A DNA stretch of 64,000 nt. Origin: a virus. A program made the translations under genes and the position numbers. Positions 44,048 through 52,376 of this stretch are shown here, one piece after another. The stretch spans positions 58,443 through 122,442 of IMG/VR virus record IMGVR_UViG_3300042309_001504, one strand, 5' to 3'. Within the stretch, counting starts at the first letter, position 1. Each line of letters opens with the position of its first letter. A model generated the notes under the pieces. The model had not been told where the DNA came from, ran no database searches, and saw nothing but the letters and a program-made list of their open reading frames with translations.

Positions 44048-44081
44048 AAAAGTCTCCAAAAGTGTTTCCTGTGATGCGTCC

Positions 44082-44110
44082 ATTATAGCATCGTCATCGT
44101 AGCGTGTCAA
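44082..44110 (-). promoter_or_regulatory. consensus sigma70 promoter for rIIA-rIIB
   Basis: TTGACA (44105-44110) and TATAAT (44082-44087), both perfect, with a 17-nt spacer on the minus strand, 34 nt before the rIIA ATG. It fixes the rIIA start. Confidence 0.85.
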
Positions 44111-44145
44111 CTACAATCTTTTTTAAGAACCAAATGCTATCTTAA

Positions 44146-44439
44146 TTACAAGTCCTTATTATCAGACCAATTTTCATCTTCTATCTGATCCCCATATGTC
44201 TCATAGTCCTCTGCTTCATATTCATTATACGGATTCCATTCATCATTATCGTCTGGATCCTGATTTATTAGTTCATTAAAATCTTGAATTTGTTCTAGAG
44301 TATCTTCAATATTTTGATTAATGCTAATAATTAAATTTTTTATCTCTAATATCTCTTTAGAATATTTTTTATCTAGAATTAGTATTTGTTTATTTAAACT
44401 ATGTATTTCTTTAAATAATTGATCTAATTCTTTAGACAT
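44146..44439 (-). CDS. small acidic coiled-coil protein
   Basis: A 97-residue protein. The first ~55 residues are a heptad-rich coiled coil (ELDQLFKEIHSLNKQILILD, then IKNLIISINQNIEDTLEQI). The last 40 are strongly acidic (DPDDNDEWNPYNEYEAEDYE). It lies upstream of rIIA and may be made from the transcript of the genes to its right. No family is recognised. Confidence 0.65.
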   Translation of the reverse strand: MSKELDQLFKEIHSLNKQILILDKKYSKEILEIKNLIISINQNIEDTLEQIQDFNELINQDPDDNDEWNPYNEYEAEDYETYGDQIEDENWSDNKDL

Positions 44440-44448
44440 AAATACTCC

Positions 44449-44751
44449 TTATAGTTTTTTATATTCTGGAATATCTCCATGACTAACAATTTTTTGATCT
44501 TCGTACTTGCTTGCTAATCGCCTATAAAACTCTTGTTTAATATTTTCTAATACACCAGTTATCATCGCTATTTTAGCATATGATGGTTTGCCCATTGTTT
44601 GACACAAAATTCTTGTGAACATATAATTTATTTTACCCAAAATTGATATGTATTCCTCGTCAGATAAGCATTTATTTTCTGTTAAAAAATTTACTATATT
44701 TTTTATTTCGATATCTATTTCTAGTCTTGCTTTTTCATTAATATATGGCAT
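44449..44751 (-). CDS. conserved small phage protein
   Basis: A 100-residue protein starting MPYINEKARLEIDIEIKNIV, then LGKINYMFTRIL and VLENIKQEFYRRLASKYEDQ, ending GDIPEYKKL. The layout is that of a small helical family widespread in phage and metagenomic genomes. GAGG six nt before the chosen ATG sets the start. The role is unknown. It overlaps the kinase-like gene by 14 bp. Confidence 0.7.
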   Translation of the reverse strand: MPYINEKARLEIDIEIKNIVNFLTENKCLSDEEYISILGKINYMFTRILCQTMGKPSYAKIAMITGVLENIKQEFYRRLASKYEDQKIVSHGDIPEYKKL

Positions 44752-45271
44752 TAGGTTCCTCACATTTACAAAAATATTCGTAACAATAGTAACATTGTGG
44801 ACCCGGTTTTCCCAATCCCCAAGCATCACTAGAAGGATCAAAACTTTCTAGTCCAGTATCAATACAAACTAATTTATTATTAATTAATCCAATATTATAT
44901 TGATGACAATCCCAAAAGTCTAAATTAGTGTGATGCTTGATATCATCAACCAAGTCTTGTATCTTTTCTAGTAAATGAGTATATTTTTTACTCCACTTCT
45001 TAATTGGTTTTGTCGTTAGATACTCAGCAATTTCTGTGACAAAACCATATGAACTATATAAGGATATATCTTTGATTGGTAATTTAACCACATCGGTATA
45101 TACTATTGGAGATAGTCCATGTTTACTGAGTAGTTGCTGAAAAAATAATGCGGCCTTAGCATCTTTTTCAGATTTAAACTCTTTGAATCCTTTATTAGTT
45201 TCGTCAACTAAAGGATAAAAGTTGCAGTATCCTCCCTCATCAAAATATTCGATATCAATAGTGTAATTCAT
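44738..45271 (-). CDS. protein kinase-fold-like protein
   Basis: A 177-residue protein with the core of a kinase-like fold. LDFWDCHQYNIGLI (Asp121, Asn126) mimics the HxDxxxxN catalytic loop, and KLVCIDTGLESF (Asp138) takes the place of DFG. An N-lobe-like part precedes (FKEFKSEKDAKAALFFQQLL). A Cys-rich end (QCYYCYEYFCKCEEP) may bind zinc. The protein is far smaller than normal kinases, so activity is uncertain. It is encoded just upstream of the rII region. Confidence 0.58.
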   Translation of the reverse strand: MNYTIDIEYFDEGGYCNFYPLVDETNKGFKEFKSEKDAKAALFFQQLLSKHGLSPIVYTDVVKLPIKDISLYSSYGFVTEIAEYLTTKPIKKWSKKYTHLLEKIQDLVDDIKHHTNLDFWDCHQYNIGLINNKLVCIDTGLESFDPSSDAWGLGKPGPQCYYCYEYFCKCEEPNAIY

Positions 45272-45272
45272 T

Positions 45273-45587
45273 TTAGTAAGAAATTACTATGGGATATTCT
45301 CCAGTAATATTATACAAAAAATCTTTTGCTTCTTTAAGATCAAAAAACTCTGCAATAAATACTAGAGAAGGACTAGGATTATTTTCTCTTTTTTCACCAT
45401 ATATTCTATAAAATGGATCATCTATTGCCTTGTATGAATTTTCTAGAAAATCAGCAACATTTCTTATTTCATCAATATATGTTCCACCATCATAATCGTT
45501 ATATTCTCGTACTGTCATTAATATAAAATGACTAATAGGAGACTTAGGATTATAATTAGGAACTCTTCCGTTACATAATCTATTCAT
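45273..45587 (-). CDS. hypothetical protein
   Basis: A 104-residue protein starting MNRLCNGRVPNYNPKSP, with a strand-helix pattern (SHFILMTVREYNDYDGGTY, then PSLVFIAEFFDLKEAKDFLY). A longer in-frame form only translates the tRNA-Leu gene and is rejected. No family is recognised. It begins right after the tRNA. Confidence 0.62.
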   Translation of the reverse strand: MNRLCNGRVPNYNPKSPISHFILMTVREYNDYDGGTYIDEIRNVADFLENSYKAIDDPFYRIYGEKRENNPSPSLVFIAEFFDLKEAKDFLYNITGEYPIVISY

Positions 45588-45590
45588 AAA

Positions 45591-45675
45591 TGGGATAGGT
45601 GGGAGTCGAACCCACACTCCTATAATTGGAAATGGATTTTGAGTCCATCGCGTCTGCCAATTCCGCCACAATCCC
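45591..45675 (-). tRNA. tRNA-Leu (anticodon CAA)
   Basis: An 85-nt type II tRNA. The acceptor GGGATTG pairs with CTATCCC apart from one T-T mismatch, and the D-arm is GGCGGAATTGGCAGACGC. The anticodon arm is ATGGA CTCAAAA TCCAT with anticodon CAA, a long variable arm follows, and the T-arm is GTGGG TTCGACT CCCAC. The discriminator is A and CCA is not encoded. It reads UUG, common in AT-rich genes. Confidence 0.95.
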
Positions 45676-45679
45676 TTTA

Positions 45680-45699
45680 CCAGCAATTTTATTTGCTGG
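45680..45699 (-). other. stem-loop before tRNA-Leu
   Basis: A perfect 7-bp stem (CCAGCAA/TTGCTGG) with a 6-nt loop between the HTH-like gene and tRNA-Leu. No T run follows on the minus strand, so it may be a processing or stabilising element rather than a terminator there; on the plus strand it is followed by GCGTTTT. Confidence 0.45.
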
Positions 45700-45706
45700 C
45701 GTTTTA

Positions 45707-45988
45707 TCAGTTAACACCACAAGCCTTTAGTCTACGAGCGGTTTCGACCATAACATCTATATTATCAATATGACGTTGTGGCTTTGCTCTTTGCATCTCG
45801 GGTAATTCAACTCCTCTTTCTGCAAGAGCCTTCTTTGTGCGAGAAAATCTTGCCATAGTTGTTGCAACCTTTTGGCCTGTCTTTTCAGCAATTTCGGCAT
45901 AAGTTTTGCTGGAAAAAACTGCTTCAAGAAACCTTTCATCACTACAACGAACTCTTGTTTGAACAACACCAGTAGTAACATCTGCCAT
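45707..45988 (-). CDS. small protein with HTH-like region
   Basis: A 93-residue basic protein. Residues 10-55 look like a helix-turn-helix (ERFLEAVFSSKTYAEIAEKT, then QKVATTMARFSRTKKALAERG). The end is helical (VMVETARRLKACGVN). A consensus promoter lies upstream and the tRNA-Leu gene downstream. Regulatory DNA binding is possible. An 81-residue frame on the same strand overlaps it and is not used. Confidence 0.7.
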   Translation of the reverse strand: MADVTTGVVQTRVRCSDERFLEAVFSSKTYAEIAEKTGQKVATTMARFSRTKKALAERGVELPEMQRAKPQRHIDNIDVMVETARRLKACGVN

Positions 45989-46041
45989 AATTTATTCTCC
46001 AAAAAAGGTTAGGTAATCTCAATCGTTCATCGACTACGTTC

Positions 46042-46069
46042 TTTATATCCTATGAATCGTCTATGTCAA
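46042..46069 (-). promoter_or_regulatory. sigma70-type promoter
   Basis: TTGACA (46064-46069) and TATAAA (46042-46047) with a 16-nt spacer on the minus strand, in an 88-bp gap with no gene. It drives the HTH-like gene and probably tRNA-Leu and the genes beyond. Confidence 0.8.
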
Positions 46070-46090
46070 CACCGTTCTTTACTTTTTTTC

Positions 46091-46915
46091 TTATTTCACA
46101 AAAATCCCATCAAACTCATCAATTAAAAACTGTCTAATTTTTTCAGCATCTTTATGGGTCCGCAAATCATTTAATAGTTTTAATTGTGTTGCTGTTACAA
46201 AGTTTTTTATTTTCATGCCTTCATTAAAAGTTTTTTCTGCTTGTATTAGTAAAAATTTTACTGATTCTTTAAATTCTCCATAATTTTTCCAATATTCTTT
46301 ATCATGATCTTTTACTGCCATAGCAAAACAAATGGCATAAATACTAAAATCTAAACATCCGCTAACAGCATCAACATTTTCTGTTATAAGGCCATTATTA
46401 AAATCTTGTACCGCACACTTGCTTCCTAAAATATAAGAATTCCATTCATCTATAATATAGGAAGGCATATCGTTCCAATTTTTTGTTTGTTCTATAAAAT
46501 ATAGATTATATCTGTATGATCGTAGTATTGGAGGTATATATTCTATAACATGAGACATTGTTATGTTAGACTCATTTAATATAATACATTTACCATCTAA
46601 AACATAAAACACATTAAGTTTTTGTTTCCATAATCTTTCGTAATGATTTCTAAGTTCAGAAGTTATGCCATGAGATGTTTCATGAACATTGATACGTCTA
46701 TTAGATTTAGTATAAGGCTCTTGTTTAGAATGATTAAAAACATCGCCATAAATAGTATTTTCTTCAATATTTCTATATTGTATAACAGGATATAAAAATA
46801 CTGGTTTATTATTTGGAACAACTACTGGAATTGGATCAGGAATATTATTCTGTTTTGATGCTGAATTATAACCTAGTAATAAAATTATTATTAATAATCC
46901 TAGCATTTTTTTCAT
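46091..46915 (-). CDS. secreted HExxH metalloprotease-like protein
   Basis: A 274-residue protein with a signal peptide (MKKMLGLLIIILLLGYNSAS). INVHETSHGITSELRN contains HETSH (residues 78-82), the zinc and catalytic signature of metallopeptidases. A third ligand is not certain. The C-terminal half is helical. This domain style, with VHExxHGI, occurs in planctomycete secreted proteins as far as I recall. It would act outside the cytoplasm. Confidence 0.68.
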   Translation of the reverse strand: MKKMLGLLIIILLLGYNSASKQNNIPDPIPVVVPNNKPVFLYPVIQYRNIEENTIYGDVFNHSKQEPYTKSNRRINVHETSHGITSELRNHYERLWKQKLNVFYVLDGKCIILNESNITMSHVIEYIPPILRSYRYNLYFIEQTKNWNDMPSYIIDEWNSYILGSKCAVQDFNNGLITENVDAVSGCLDFSIYAICFAMAVKDHDKEYWKNYGEFKESVKFLLIQAEKTFNEGMKIKNFVTATQLKLLNDLRTHKDAEKIRQFLIDEFDGIFVK

Positions 46916-46922
46916 TTTCTAT

Positions 46923-47729
46923 TCACAGTAATTTTTGATATTCGTTAAGTATACTAGTATTATCTAAATAATCTCTTTGTGTAAAAAAGGCAAAATGAGA
47001 ACACAGTGCCGATCCACAAATAACATTAAATTTATTTAGAGCCTGTGTTTTATTAACAGTAATATCATGCTCTTCATCATGCACAATACCACCAAAATTA
47101 TTATAGATAGTTTGCATATCTGTGCCAAACCAGCATATAGCATTAATTGAGAATCTGGATCGTTCATATATAATATATCTATCAAACATATATTTATTGA
47201 TAGTATTATTACTAAGATTAATTAAAAACTGTTTATGTATTTCTTCTGCTAATTTTGTATCTTGCCAAGCATTAGCAGCACAACCATACGGAATATGAGT
47301 ATTCCAAGTAAATGCACCAATTCTATGATGCAAGTGGTTGCAAATGTCGTTATTGATAATATTTCCAAAAACTAGAAAAAAGTCTGGATTATTAGTTCTA
47401 AAATTAAGTATATTACTTATAAAAGAATTATCTAAATAAACAATATCATCATCAAGTCTAATATAGATTGTGTCTGGATCGCAACATTTATCAAAATATT
47501 GGGCTATATTTTTATTGCCTCCAACACTTGATCTGGTATCTATGGTAACCCAAGGATATTGTGATGCTATTTCGTTAAAAAATACTAAATCTTCTTGATT
47601 ATTAGTATTTTGCCATATACGATACTCATCAATAATATTTGATGATTTTTTTAAGTATTCAAATAATATTTGTTGATATCTTTTTCTGCCAGATGGTGTT
47701 ACCACTACTATTTTATAGTTATTATACAT
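46923..47729 (-). CDS. GT-A type glycosyltransferase
   Basis: A 268-residue protein. YKIVVVTPSGRKRYQQILFE starts a GT-A fold, TIDTRSSVGGNKNIAQYFD precedes the DxD motif DTIYIRLDDDIVYLD, and later HIPYGCAANAWQD and CWFGTDMQTIYNNF complete the acceptor half. It follows the sulfotransferase gene with one base between, so the two likely act on one product. Confidence 0.78.
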   Translation of the reverse strand: MYNNYKIVVVTPSGRKRYQQILFEYLKKSSNIIDEYRIWQNTNNQEDLVFFNEIASQYPWVTIDTRSSVGGNKNIAQYFDKCCDPDTIYIRLDDDIVYLDNSFISNILNFRTNNPDFFLVFGNIINNDICNHLHHRIGAFTWNTHIPYGCAANAWQDTKLAEEIHKQFLINLSNNTINKYMFDRYIIYERSRFSINAICWFGTDMQTIYNNFGGIVHDEEHDITVNKTQALNKFNVICGSALCSHFAFFTQRDYLDNTSILNEYQKLL

Positions 47730-47730
47730 T

Positions 47731-48369
47731 TTAATATCCAAAATAATTAAAATCTTTTTTAAATAATTGATATATTTTATCTAACATACTATCGTTATAG
47801 TAATGTCTATATTTACACTCGTACTCACTATTATAGAAATTTTCTAGAATTAATTCAGATAGTTCGTACTTATCTATGATCTCTTTAAATTCTGTTTTTA
47901 GGTTTTCATACTTAATTATATGATCTATAGCAAATTCATTATTATTATTTATACAATGATCATATTGAGAAATATAAGAATGCCAAATAAAATCTTGATA
48001 CGAACTTCTTTGTAAAACGGGATGATCGTAAAATCCAGAAGGCATAGTTTGTAATAATACATGATTAACAAACGCATCAAATGGTATATTACTACACATC
48101 ATTCTGTATGATGATACTAATTTATCAAAAGGATTTCTAATTACAGCAATTTTAATATAATCTTTAATATTAGTATTTGGATATAATAATCTCAAATAAG
48201 ATTCATGTATTTTAACCGTACCATCAAAAATTCTATAGTTATAACTTGAAGCATCAATGGGGAAAAAGGATGGATCATTTTTCATTATACTATCACTGAT
48301 AGTGATACCACCAGTTTTAGGTATATGAAAAAAAATAATTTGTTTTTCTTTAGAAAAAATAGTAGACAT
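47731..48369 (-). CDS. sulfotransferase, family 2 type
   Basis: A 212-residue protein. IIFFHIPKTGGITISDSIM is the phosphosulfate loop and IKIAVIRNPFDKLVSSYRMM the 3'-phosphate site. It resembles the enzymes at 29079 and 60558. The neighbours are a methyltransferase and a glycosyltransferase, the same trio as at 29-31 kb. Sulfation of a sugar is inferred. Confidence 0.85.
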   Translation of the reverse strand: MSTIFSKEKQIIFFHIPKTGGITISDSIMKNDPSFFPIDASSYNYRIFDGTVKIHESYLRLLYPNTNIKDYIKIAVIRNPFDKLVSSYRMMCSNIPFDAFVNHVLLQTMPSGFYDHPVLQRSSYQDFIWHSYISQYDHCINNNNEFAIDHIIKYENLKTEFKEIIDKYELSELILENFYNSEYECKYRHYYNDSMLDKIYQLFKKDFNYFGY

Positions 48370-48389
48370 TACATTTTACTATAATAGTA

Positions 48390-48938
48390 TCACTTCTTTC
48401 TAATTAGCCAACTGCCATCCCTGAATAAATTCAAATCTTGGATAGAATAATGGTGTGTTAATAAAAAATTATTGACACTGCTCATTACATCGGGCCATTT
48501 ATTATTGTAATCATGACCAGTTAAAAATCCACCACTCTTAATTTTAGGATAATAGTTTTTAATATCTTGACTAATATGATCCATCTGATGATTACCATCT
48601 ATATAAACAACATCAAATGTTTCATCACTAAAATAGCCTTTACTATTATCTGATAATGAATTTATAATATTATATCTACAAGTTTTTATTTCCTGAGAAA
48701 ATTTTTGTTCTAAAATATTACAGGCATCCAATGAACACTCTACACAATATATCTTTTTAATTTGATGAAAACCTAACAATAGTGTTGATGATTCTCCCAA
48801 ATGAGATCCTATTTCTAGCCAAGATTCGATCTTAGGCTGAATAGTCAATATAAAATTAACTAGATCTAAAAATCCTATAACCTGATATATATTATTCTCT
48901 TCCCAGTGAGGAAAAAATCTAACAGACTTGAGATTCAT
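48390..48938 (-). CDS. class I SAM methyltransferase (Methyltransf_24 type)
   Basis: A 182-residue methyltransferase. SWLEIGSHLGESSTLLLGF is the SAM site, then DVVYIDGNHQMDHISQDI and GGFLTGHDYNNKWPDVMSSV. The ending DGSWLI and overall layout make it a paralogue of the protein at 30285-30836. Its start overlaps the glycosylase-like gene by 20 bp. Confidence 0.85.
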   Translation of the reverse strand: MNLKSVRFFPHWEENNIYQVIGFLDLVNFILTIQPKIESWLEIGSHLGESSTLLLGFHQIKKIYCVECSLDACNILEQKFSQEIKTCRYNIINSLSDNSKGYFSDETFDVVYIDGNHQMDHISQDIKNYYPKIKSGGFLTGHDYNNKWPDVMSSVNNFLLTHHYSIQDLNLFRDGSWLIRKK

Positions 48939-49626
48939 TATTTTCTAAAACCCATGACCAGTATCTACTATCTTCCTTTTCTTGTAAAGCGTCCCAATAA
49001 ATTGATCGTGCAATATACGATGGAACATTCAACTTACCACAATTCACACTCCAATGCTGTTCCATACGCTTATATTTATCTGCACCGTTCCTACTTTTAT
49101 TATAGGTCAAATGCTCCATTCCATATAAACGCAATTGATGAACATCGCCACACAATACTCTACACTCATTAGGATGAATCATCTCCAGTGCAAAACTAAC
49201 TTTAGCCATACCAAGACCCATAATACGATTCACAATGGAATCACGCTTTTTAACATGATACTTTTTGGTAGTAAGATAAAAATCTTTCGGATTCTGCCAA
49301 AACTGTTGACTAAAGTTCCAAATATACTTGGTGCGATTATTATGCAATCCTACACCAGAGTTGGCAAGTTTATCTCTTAATTTTTCTTGATCATCAATCC
49401 ATTCATCAAAATTCTTAATGGCTTGATAACCAGAGCAATTACCTTTCCAAGTTGTATGAACAGAGCAGTAAGCAAATAAATAACGCCTAAAAATATCAGA
49501 GGTATTCTGTGGGCGTACACTTTCCCAGTATTCCTTATATGATACAGTCTTTTCTCTAGGAAAGTTTGCAAAAAATTCATCAGCCTTACTCCTACAATAT
49601 GTTGTTTTCTTTTCTGTAGTTTCCAT
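48919..49626 (-). CDS. HhH-GPD DNA glycosylase-like protein
   Basis: A 235-residue, all-helical protein. SGVGLHNNRTKYIWNFSQQF leads into a helix-hairpin-helix (IVNRIMGLGMAKVSFALEMI), then CGDVHQLRLYGM, where Asp161 sits as the catalytic acid does in HhH-GPD glycosylases. No iron-sulfur cluster cysteines follow. A base-excision role is inferred. A consensus promoter stands upstream. Confidence 0.68.
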   Translation of the reverse strand: METTEKKTTYCRSKADEFFANFPREKTVSYKEYWESVRPQNTSDIFRRYLFAYCSVHTTWKGNCSGYQAIKNFDEWIDDQEKLRDKLANSGVGLHNNRTKYIWNFSQQFWQNPKDFYLTTKKYHVKKRDSIVNRIMGLGMAKVSFALEMIHPNECRVLCGDVHQLRLYGMEHLTYNKSRNGADKYKRMEQHWSVNCGKLNVPSYIARSIYWDALQEKEDSRYWSWVLENNESQVC

Positions 49627-49658
49627 GTTTGCTCCAATAGTGCTATGCCAATGTTTGA

Positions 49659-49687
49659 ATTATACGTTATCTAACTATCGTTGTCAA
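49659..49687 (-). promoter_or_regulatory. consensus sigma70 promoter
   Basis: TTGACA (49682-49687) and TATAAT (49659-49664), both perfect, with a 17-nt spacer on the minus strand, 32 nt before the glycosylase-like ATG. Confidence 0.85.
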
Positions 49688-49692
49688 GACCA

Positions 49693-49998
49693 TCATCTGT
49701 ATATCGGTTGGTAAACCCACTCTATTGAGGGCTGATAAATTATATAACTATATCTACAAAACAAACACCTTTTTTCTATTACAATTGGCTTGTTAATAGT
49801 ATAAGGAACCCAACCATAAGTTATGCTAACGGGTCTTAACATAGTAGAATAAGTTACAGATGGTATTAATGGAACCTCTACTACAGGTTGGGTTAAAACT
49901 GGTACGGGTGCTGGTATATAAGGAACCCATACATCATTAGCAAATGAAATATTTGTTAAAAAACATAATAGCAATCCTAGTGATAATTTACTTTTCAT
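49693..49998 (-). CDS. small secreted protein
   Basis: A 101-residue protein with a signal peptide (MKSKLSLGLLLCFLTNISFA). The mature part is rich in Pro, Val and Tyr with no charge clusters (VWVPYIPAPVPVLTQPVVEV). Two Cys occur in KRCLFCRYSY. The Pro/Val-rich style is common in planctomycete exported proteins, which fits a host-derived gene, but no family is recognised. Confidence 0.65.
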   Translation of the reverse strand: MKSKLSLGLLLCFLTNISFANDVWVPYIPAPVPVLTQPVVEVPLIPSVTYSTMLRPVSITYGWVPYTINKPIVIEKRCLFCRYSYIIYQPSIEWVYQPIYR

Positions 49999-50015
49999 TT
50001 TTTAAATCTCCTTAT

Positions 50016-51323
50016 TTATATTGTTCGAGACAATCCATGTAAAACTTTAAAAGTTGGAAAACGCAAACTCAAACCACCATCTTGGTTCTTGCTTTCTTCA
50101 AAATACTGTACAGTTATAACTTTACCAAGAATTTTGTTAGGATTCTTGTAAAAATCTTGTCTTTGTTCAATACTAAAACCAGATCCTACACGAACATTGT
50201 AACCCTTATGTTTAATAGTAACACAACTAAGCATATTTTCTTCAGTTTCCTTACTATCTTTTACATATCGAAATGGTCCCATTTCTACATCTACCACTTC
50301 GTATTCATCGTCAAAAAAACTTTTAAACTTGAGAAGGTCTTTGCTTCGCTTGCCTTTATATGGTTCATCAGCACGAAGCATTAAACCCTCCCAACCATAT
50401 TCTTTTGCTTTTTCTATCCATTCAGCAAAATGCTCATCATCCGCAATAAATTCTTGATCCAGAACAGAGAGACATGGACATTCATTGTCTCTCATTTGAT
50501 AACATAAGCTTTTATAGCGATAAGAGTATGTATTGCTGGGATTTCCCTTCTTACTATAGAATTCATCATGACTAATCATATCAAAAATCTTATACGAAGG
50601 ATTTGAAATAGTATGATCCTTCTTTTTAAGTTGCTTCATAATTCCTTGAAAATCTTCATTACCATTATCATCAACAAGACACAACTCTCCATCAAAAACT
50701 ACATTAGTAATACCCAAAGCCTTAATCCCACCAGCAACAACACCAAGAGTATCAAATTCTTTTCCTGTACGGGAATAGAAAGTAGTGTCGCCATTACTAT
50801 CAACAATAGCGATACATCTAGCCCCGTCAATTTTGCGACTAACATACCATCCATCCTTCCAATCTACAATATTTGGATCATATTTATCTGCCAAAGCAAC
50901 ACTAAACTCTGGAATATGGTCAGGAATAGCCTTATTAATAATCTTATCACCAGCACGGGTTTTCAAATCTTTATCAATGATACAATGAATGAGTTCATCA
51001 AAATATGGATAACTATCAATAAAGGTATTTACTGCACCAATAGCATCGTGACCAGTAATCTTACGACTCTTTAGATCATCAAGCAAAACGAAGAAATTCT
51101 TATATTCTTTTCCGCGAAGTTTAGATTTCTTCTTGAGATTATCACTTGTGACATTATACTGCCAAAGAGGATGATAGGTGTAAAGAAGAATCTTCTTGGC
51201 AAAATTTGCAGCCTCAGAACTATGATTACAATAGTCCTCAATAATACCCACCTTATCAATAGTACTACTTGTGGCCCTAAGATCACGAACCATTCCCAAA
51301 ACATAATTAAAATCGTGAGTCAT
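50016..51323 (-). CDS. lig: ATP-dependent DNA ligase
   Basis: A 435-residue ligase. The nucleotidyl-lysine motif is SRKIDGARC (Lys164), followed by VVFDGELCLVDD (motif III region), WEGLMLRADEPYKG (motif IV) and LLKFKSFFDDEYEVVDV (motif V), then an OB-fold with VRVGSGFSIEQRQDFY. An N-terminal ~130-residue DNA-binding domain is present, as in larger phage ligases. A strong promoter stands upstream, and AGGAG supports the start. Confidence 0.93.
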   Translation of the reverse strand: MTHDFNYVLGMVRDLRATSSTIDKVGIIEDYCNHSSEAANFAKKILLYTYHPLWQYNVTSDNLKKKSKLRGKEYKNFFVLLDDLKSRKITGHDAIGAVNTFIDSYPYFDELIHCIIDKDLKTRAGDKIINKAIPDHIPEFSVALADKYDPNIVDWKDGWYVSRKIDGARCIAIVDSNGDTTFYSRTGKEFDTLGVVAGGIKALGITNVVFDGELCLVDDNGNEDFQGIMKQLKKKDHTISNPSYKIFDMISHDEFYSKKGNPSNTYSYRYKSLCYQMRDNECPCLSVLDQEFIADDEHFAEWIEKAKEYGWEGLMLRADEPYKGKRSKDLLKFKSFFDDEYEVVDVEMGPFRYVKDSKETEENMLSCVTIKHKGYNVRVGSGFSIEQRQDFYKNPNKILGKVITVQYFEESKNQDGGLSLRFPTFKVLHGLSRTI

Positions 51324-51347
51324 TTAAAAAATCTCCTGTGTCCTACT

Positions 51348-51376
51348 ACTATACCACAGTATCGGCATCCTGTCAA
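51348..51376 (-). promoter_or_regulatory. sigma70-type promoter for DNA ligase
   Basis: TTGACA (51371-51376) and TATAGT (51348-51353) with a 17-nt spacer on the minus strand. The ligase ATG lies 24 nt downstream. Confidence 0.82.
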
Positions 51377-51383
51377 CGAGTCT

Positions 51384-52205
51384 TTAAAGATTGTACTCGT
51401 AATCAATTAATTTTATATCATTTAAATAATCGTCTAAATTAGAGATACTTTTAATGTGAGCGTCAGGATCGAAAGTTTGTTTTAAAAAAGTTTCTGTATC
51501 TTTAAGAATAAAATTTGGTAATATTTTTTGTATGTATTGTTTTTTATCTAATAAATTTAATGAATGTAAATCTTCATAACATATTTTAATATAGTCTTTA
51601 TTTTTTCTGTTAAGAATATTTATTGTTTTTTCTAAATTAGAAACTATATTATATTTATATTGTAAAAATTCTATTTTATTCCAGATTACTTGAGTATCCA
51701 AAAGTTTAAAATTATTATCTAATGTATTTGACCACTGATCGTCTATGATTGCTTTTTTTAAGCTTATATAAGAATGTACTAGATTTTTTCTATAATTAAC
51801 AATAATAATATCACAAGAATCTATTATCTTTTCCAAAGGAATATCTGTAGTTTCATGCTCAAAAAAAAATTTAAATATAAAGTTTTTGTTTAATTTATAG
51901 GCTTGTCTTTTAAAAGCGTCTAGCAAATCCATACTATAGATTTTTTTATTCCTATAAAATATAGATAAATTATTATGTATTTCTCTATTTATCCAAAAAT
52001 TATTCCTATCATATATTTGATTGAAAGTTTTAATAATATCATCTTCTATATTTGAAACTACTAATAGATCAGAAATTTTTCTAAAAAATTCTAAATAATC
52101 ACGACAAAATAATTCCGCCATGTATAAAGAATTATTGCCATATAATATATCTCCGAGCCAATTAGATCCAGTTCTAGGATATGTGATTATACCAAGGGTT
52201 TTCAT
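51384..52205 (-). CDS. sulfotransferase-like protein
   Basis: A 273-residue protein. LGIITYPRTGSNWLGDILYG is the PAPS 5'-site, and CDIIIVNYRKNLVHSYISLKK the 3'-site, where Arg-Lys-Asn replaces the usual RNP. This variant is nearer the Stf0/bacterial branch. The rest is helical. It follows a tiny membrane gene with a 4-bp overlap. The substrate is unknown. Confidence 0.75.
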   Translation of the reverse strand: MKTLGIITYPRTGSNWLGDILYGNNSLYMAELFCRDYLEFFRKISDLLVVSNIEDDIIKTFNQIYDRNNFWINREIHNNLSIFYRNKKIYSMDLLDAFKRQAYKLNKNFIFKFFFEHETTDIPLEKIIDSCDIIIVNYRKNLVHSYISLKKAIIDDQWSNTLDNNFKLLDTQVIWNKIEFLQYKYNIVSNLEKTINILNRKNKDYIKICYEDLHSLNLLDKKQYIQKILPNFILKDTETFLKQTFDPDAHIKSISNLDDYLNDIKLIDYEYNL

Positions 52206-52357
52206 TTTGAAAAAACTTTATTAAGTTTTTTAATAAGATTAGATCCTGTATCCTGAAAAAAACATGGTAGTATAGCATGTACTAATAGATATAATCCAGA
52301 TAATAGTGCAATAAAACCATATGTTGATGCAAAAAACATATGCTCAAAATATGTCAT
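52202..52357 (-). CDS. DUF6356-like small membrane protein
   Basis: A 51-residue protein (MTYFEHMFFASTYGFIALLS, then LLVHAILPCFFQDTGSNLIK). The EHMxFAS start, the helix, and the PxxFQxTGS end match the small DUF6356 family of bacteria as I recall it. The M-T-Y start was chosen over one 15 codons upstream that would overlap the endonuclease VII gene. Its role is unknown. Confidence 0.68.
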   Translation of the reverse strand: MTYFEHMFFASTYGFIALLSGLYLLVHAILPCFFQDTGSNLIKKLNKVFSK

Positions 52358-52376
52358 ATTATTTTCTTTTAAATGT

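Noticed and set aside
45588-45686. N-terminal extension of the gene at 45273-45587
   Set aside because: It reads through the tRNA-Leu gene.
45680-45699. Stem-loop taken as a terminator of the HTH-like gene
   Set aside because: No T run follows on the minus strand and tRNA-Leu lies directly downstream, so it was listed as a stem-loop of unknown role.
45757-46002. Minus-strand 81-residue ORF overlapping the HTH-like gene
   Set aside because: The HTH-like frame has the better promoter-to-start spacing and a protein-like composition; this frame does not.
49377-49637. Minus-strand 86-residue ORF overlapping the glycosylase-like gene
   Set aside because: It lacks an independent start signal and is a shadow of the longer gene.
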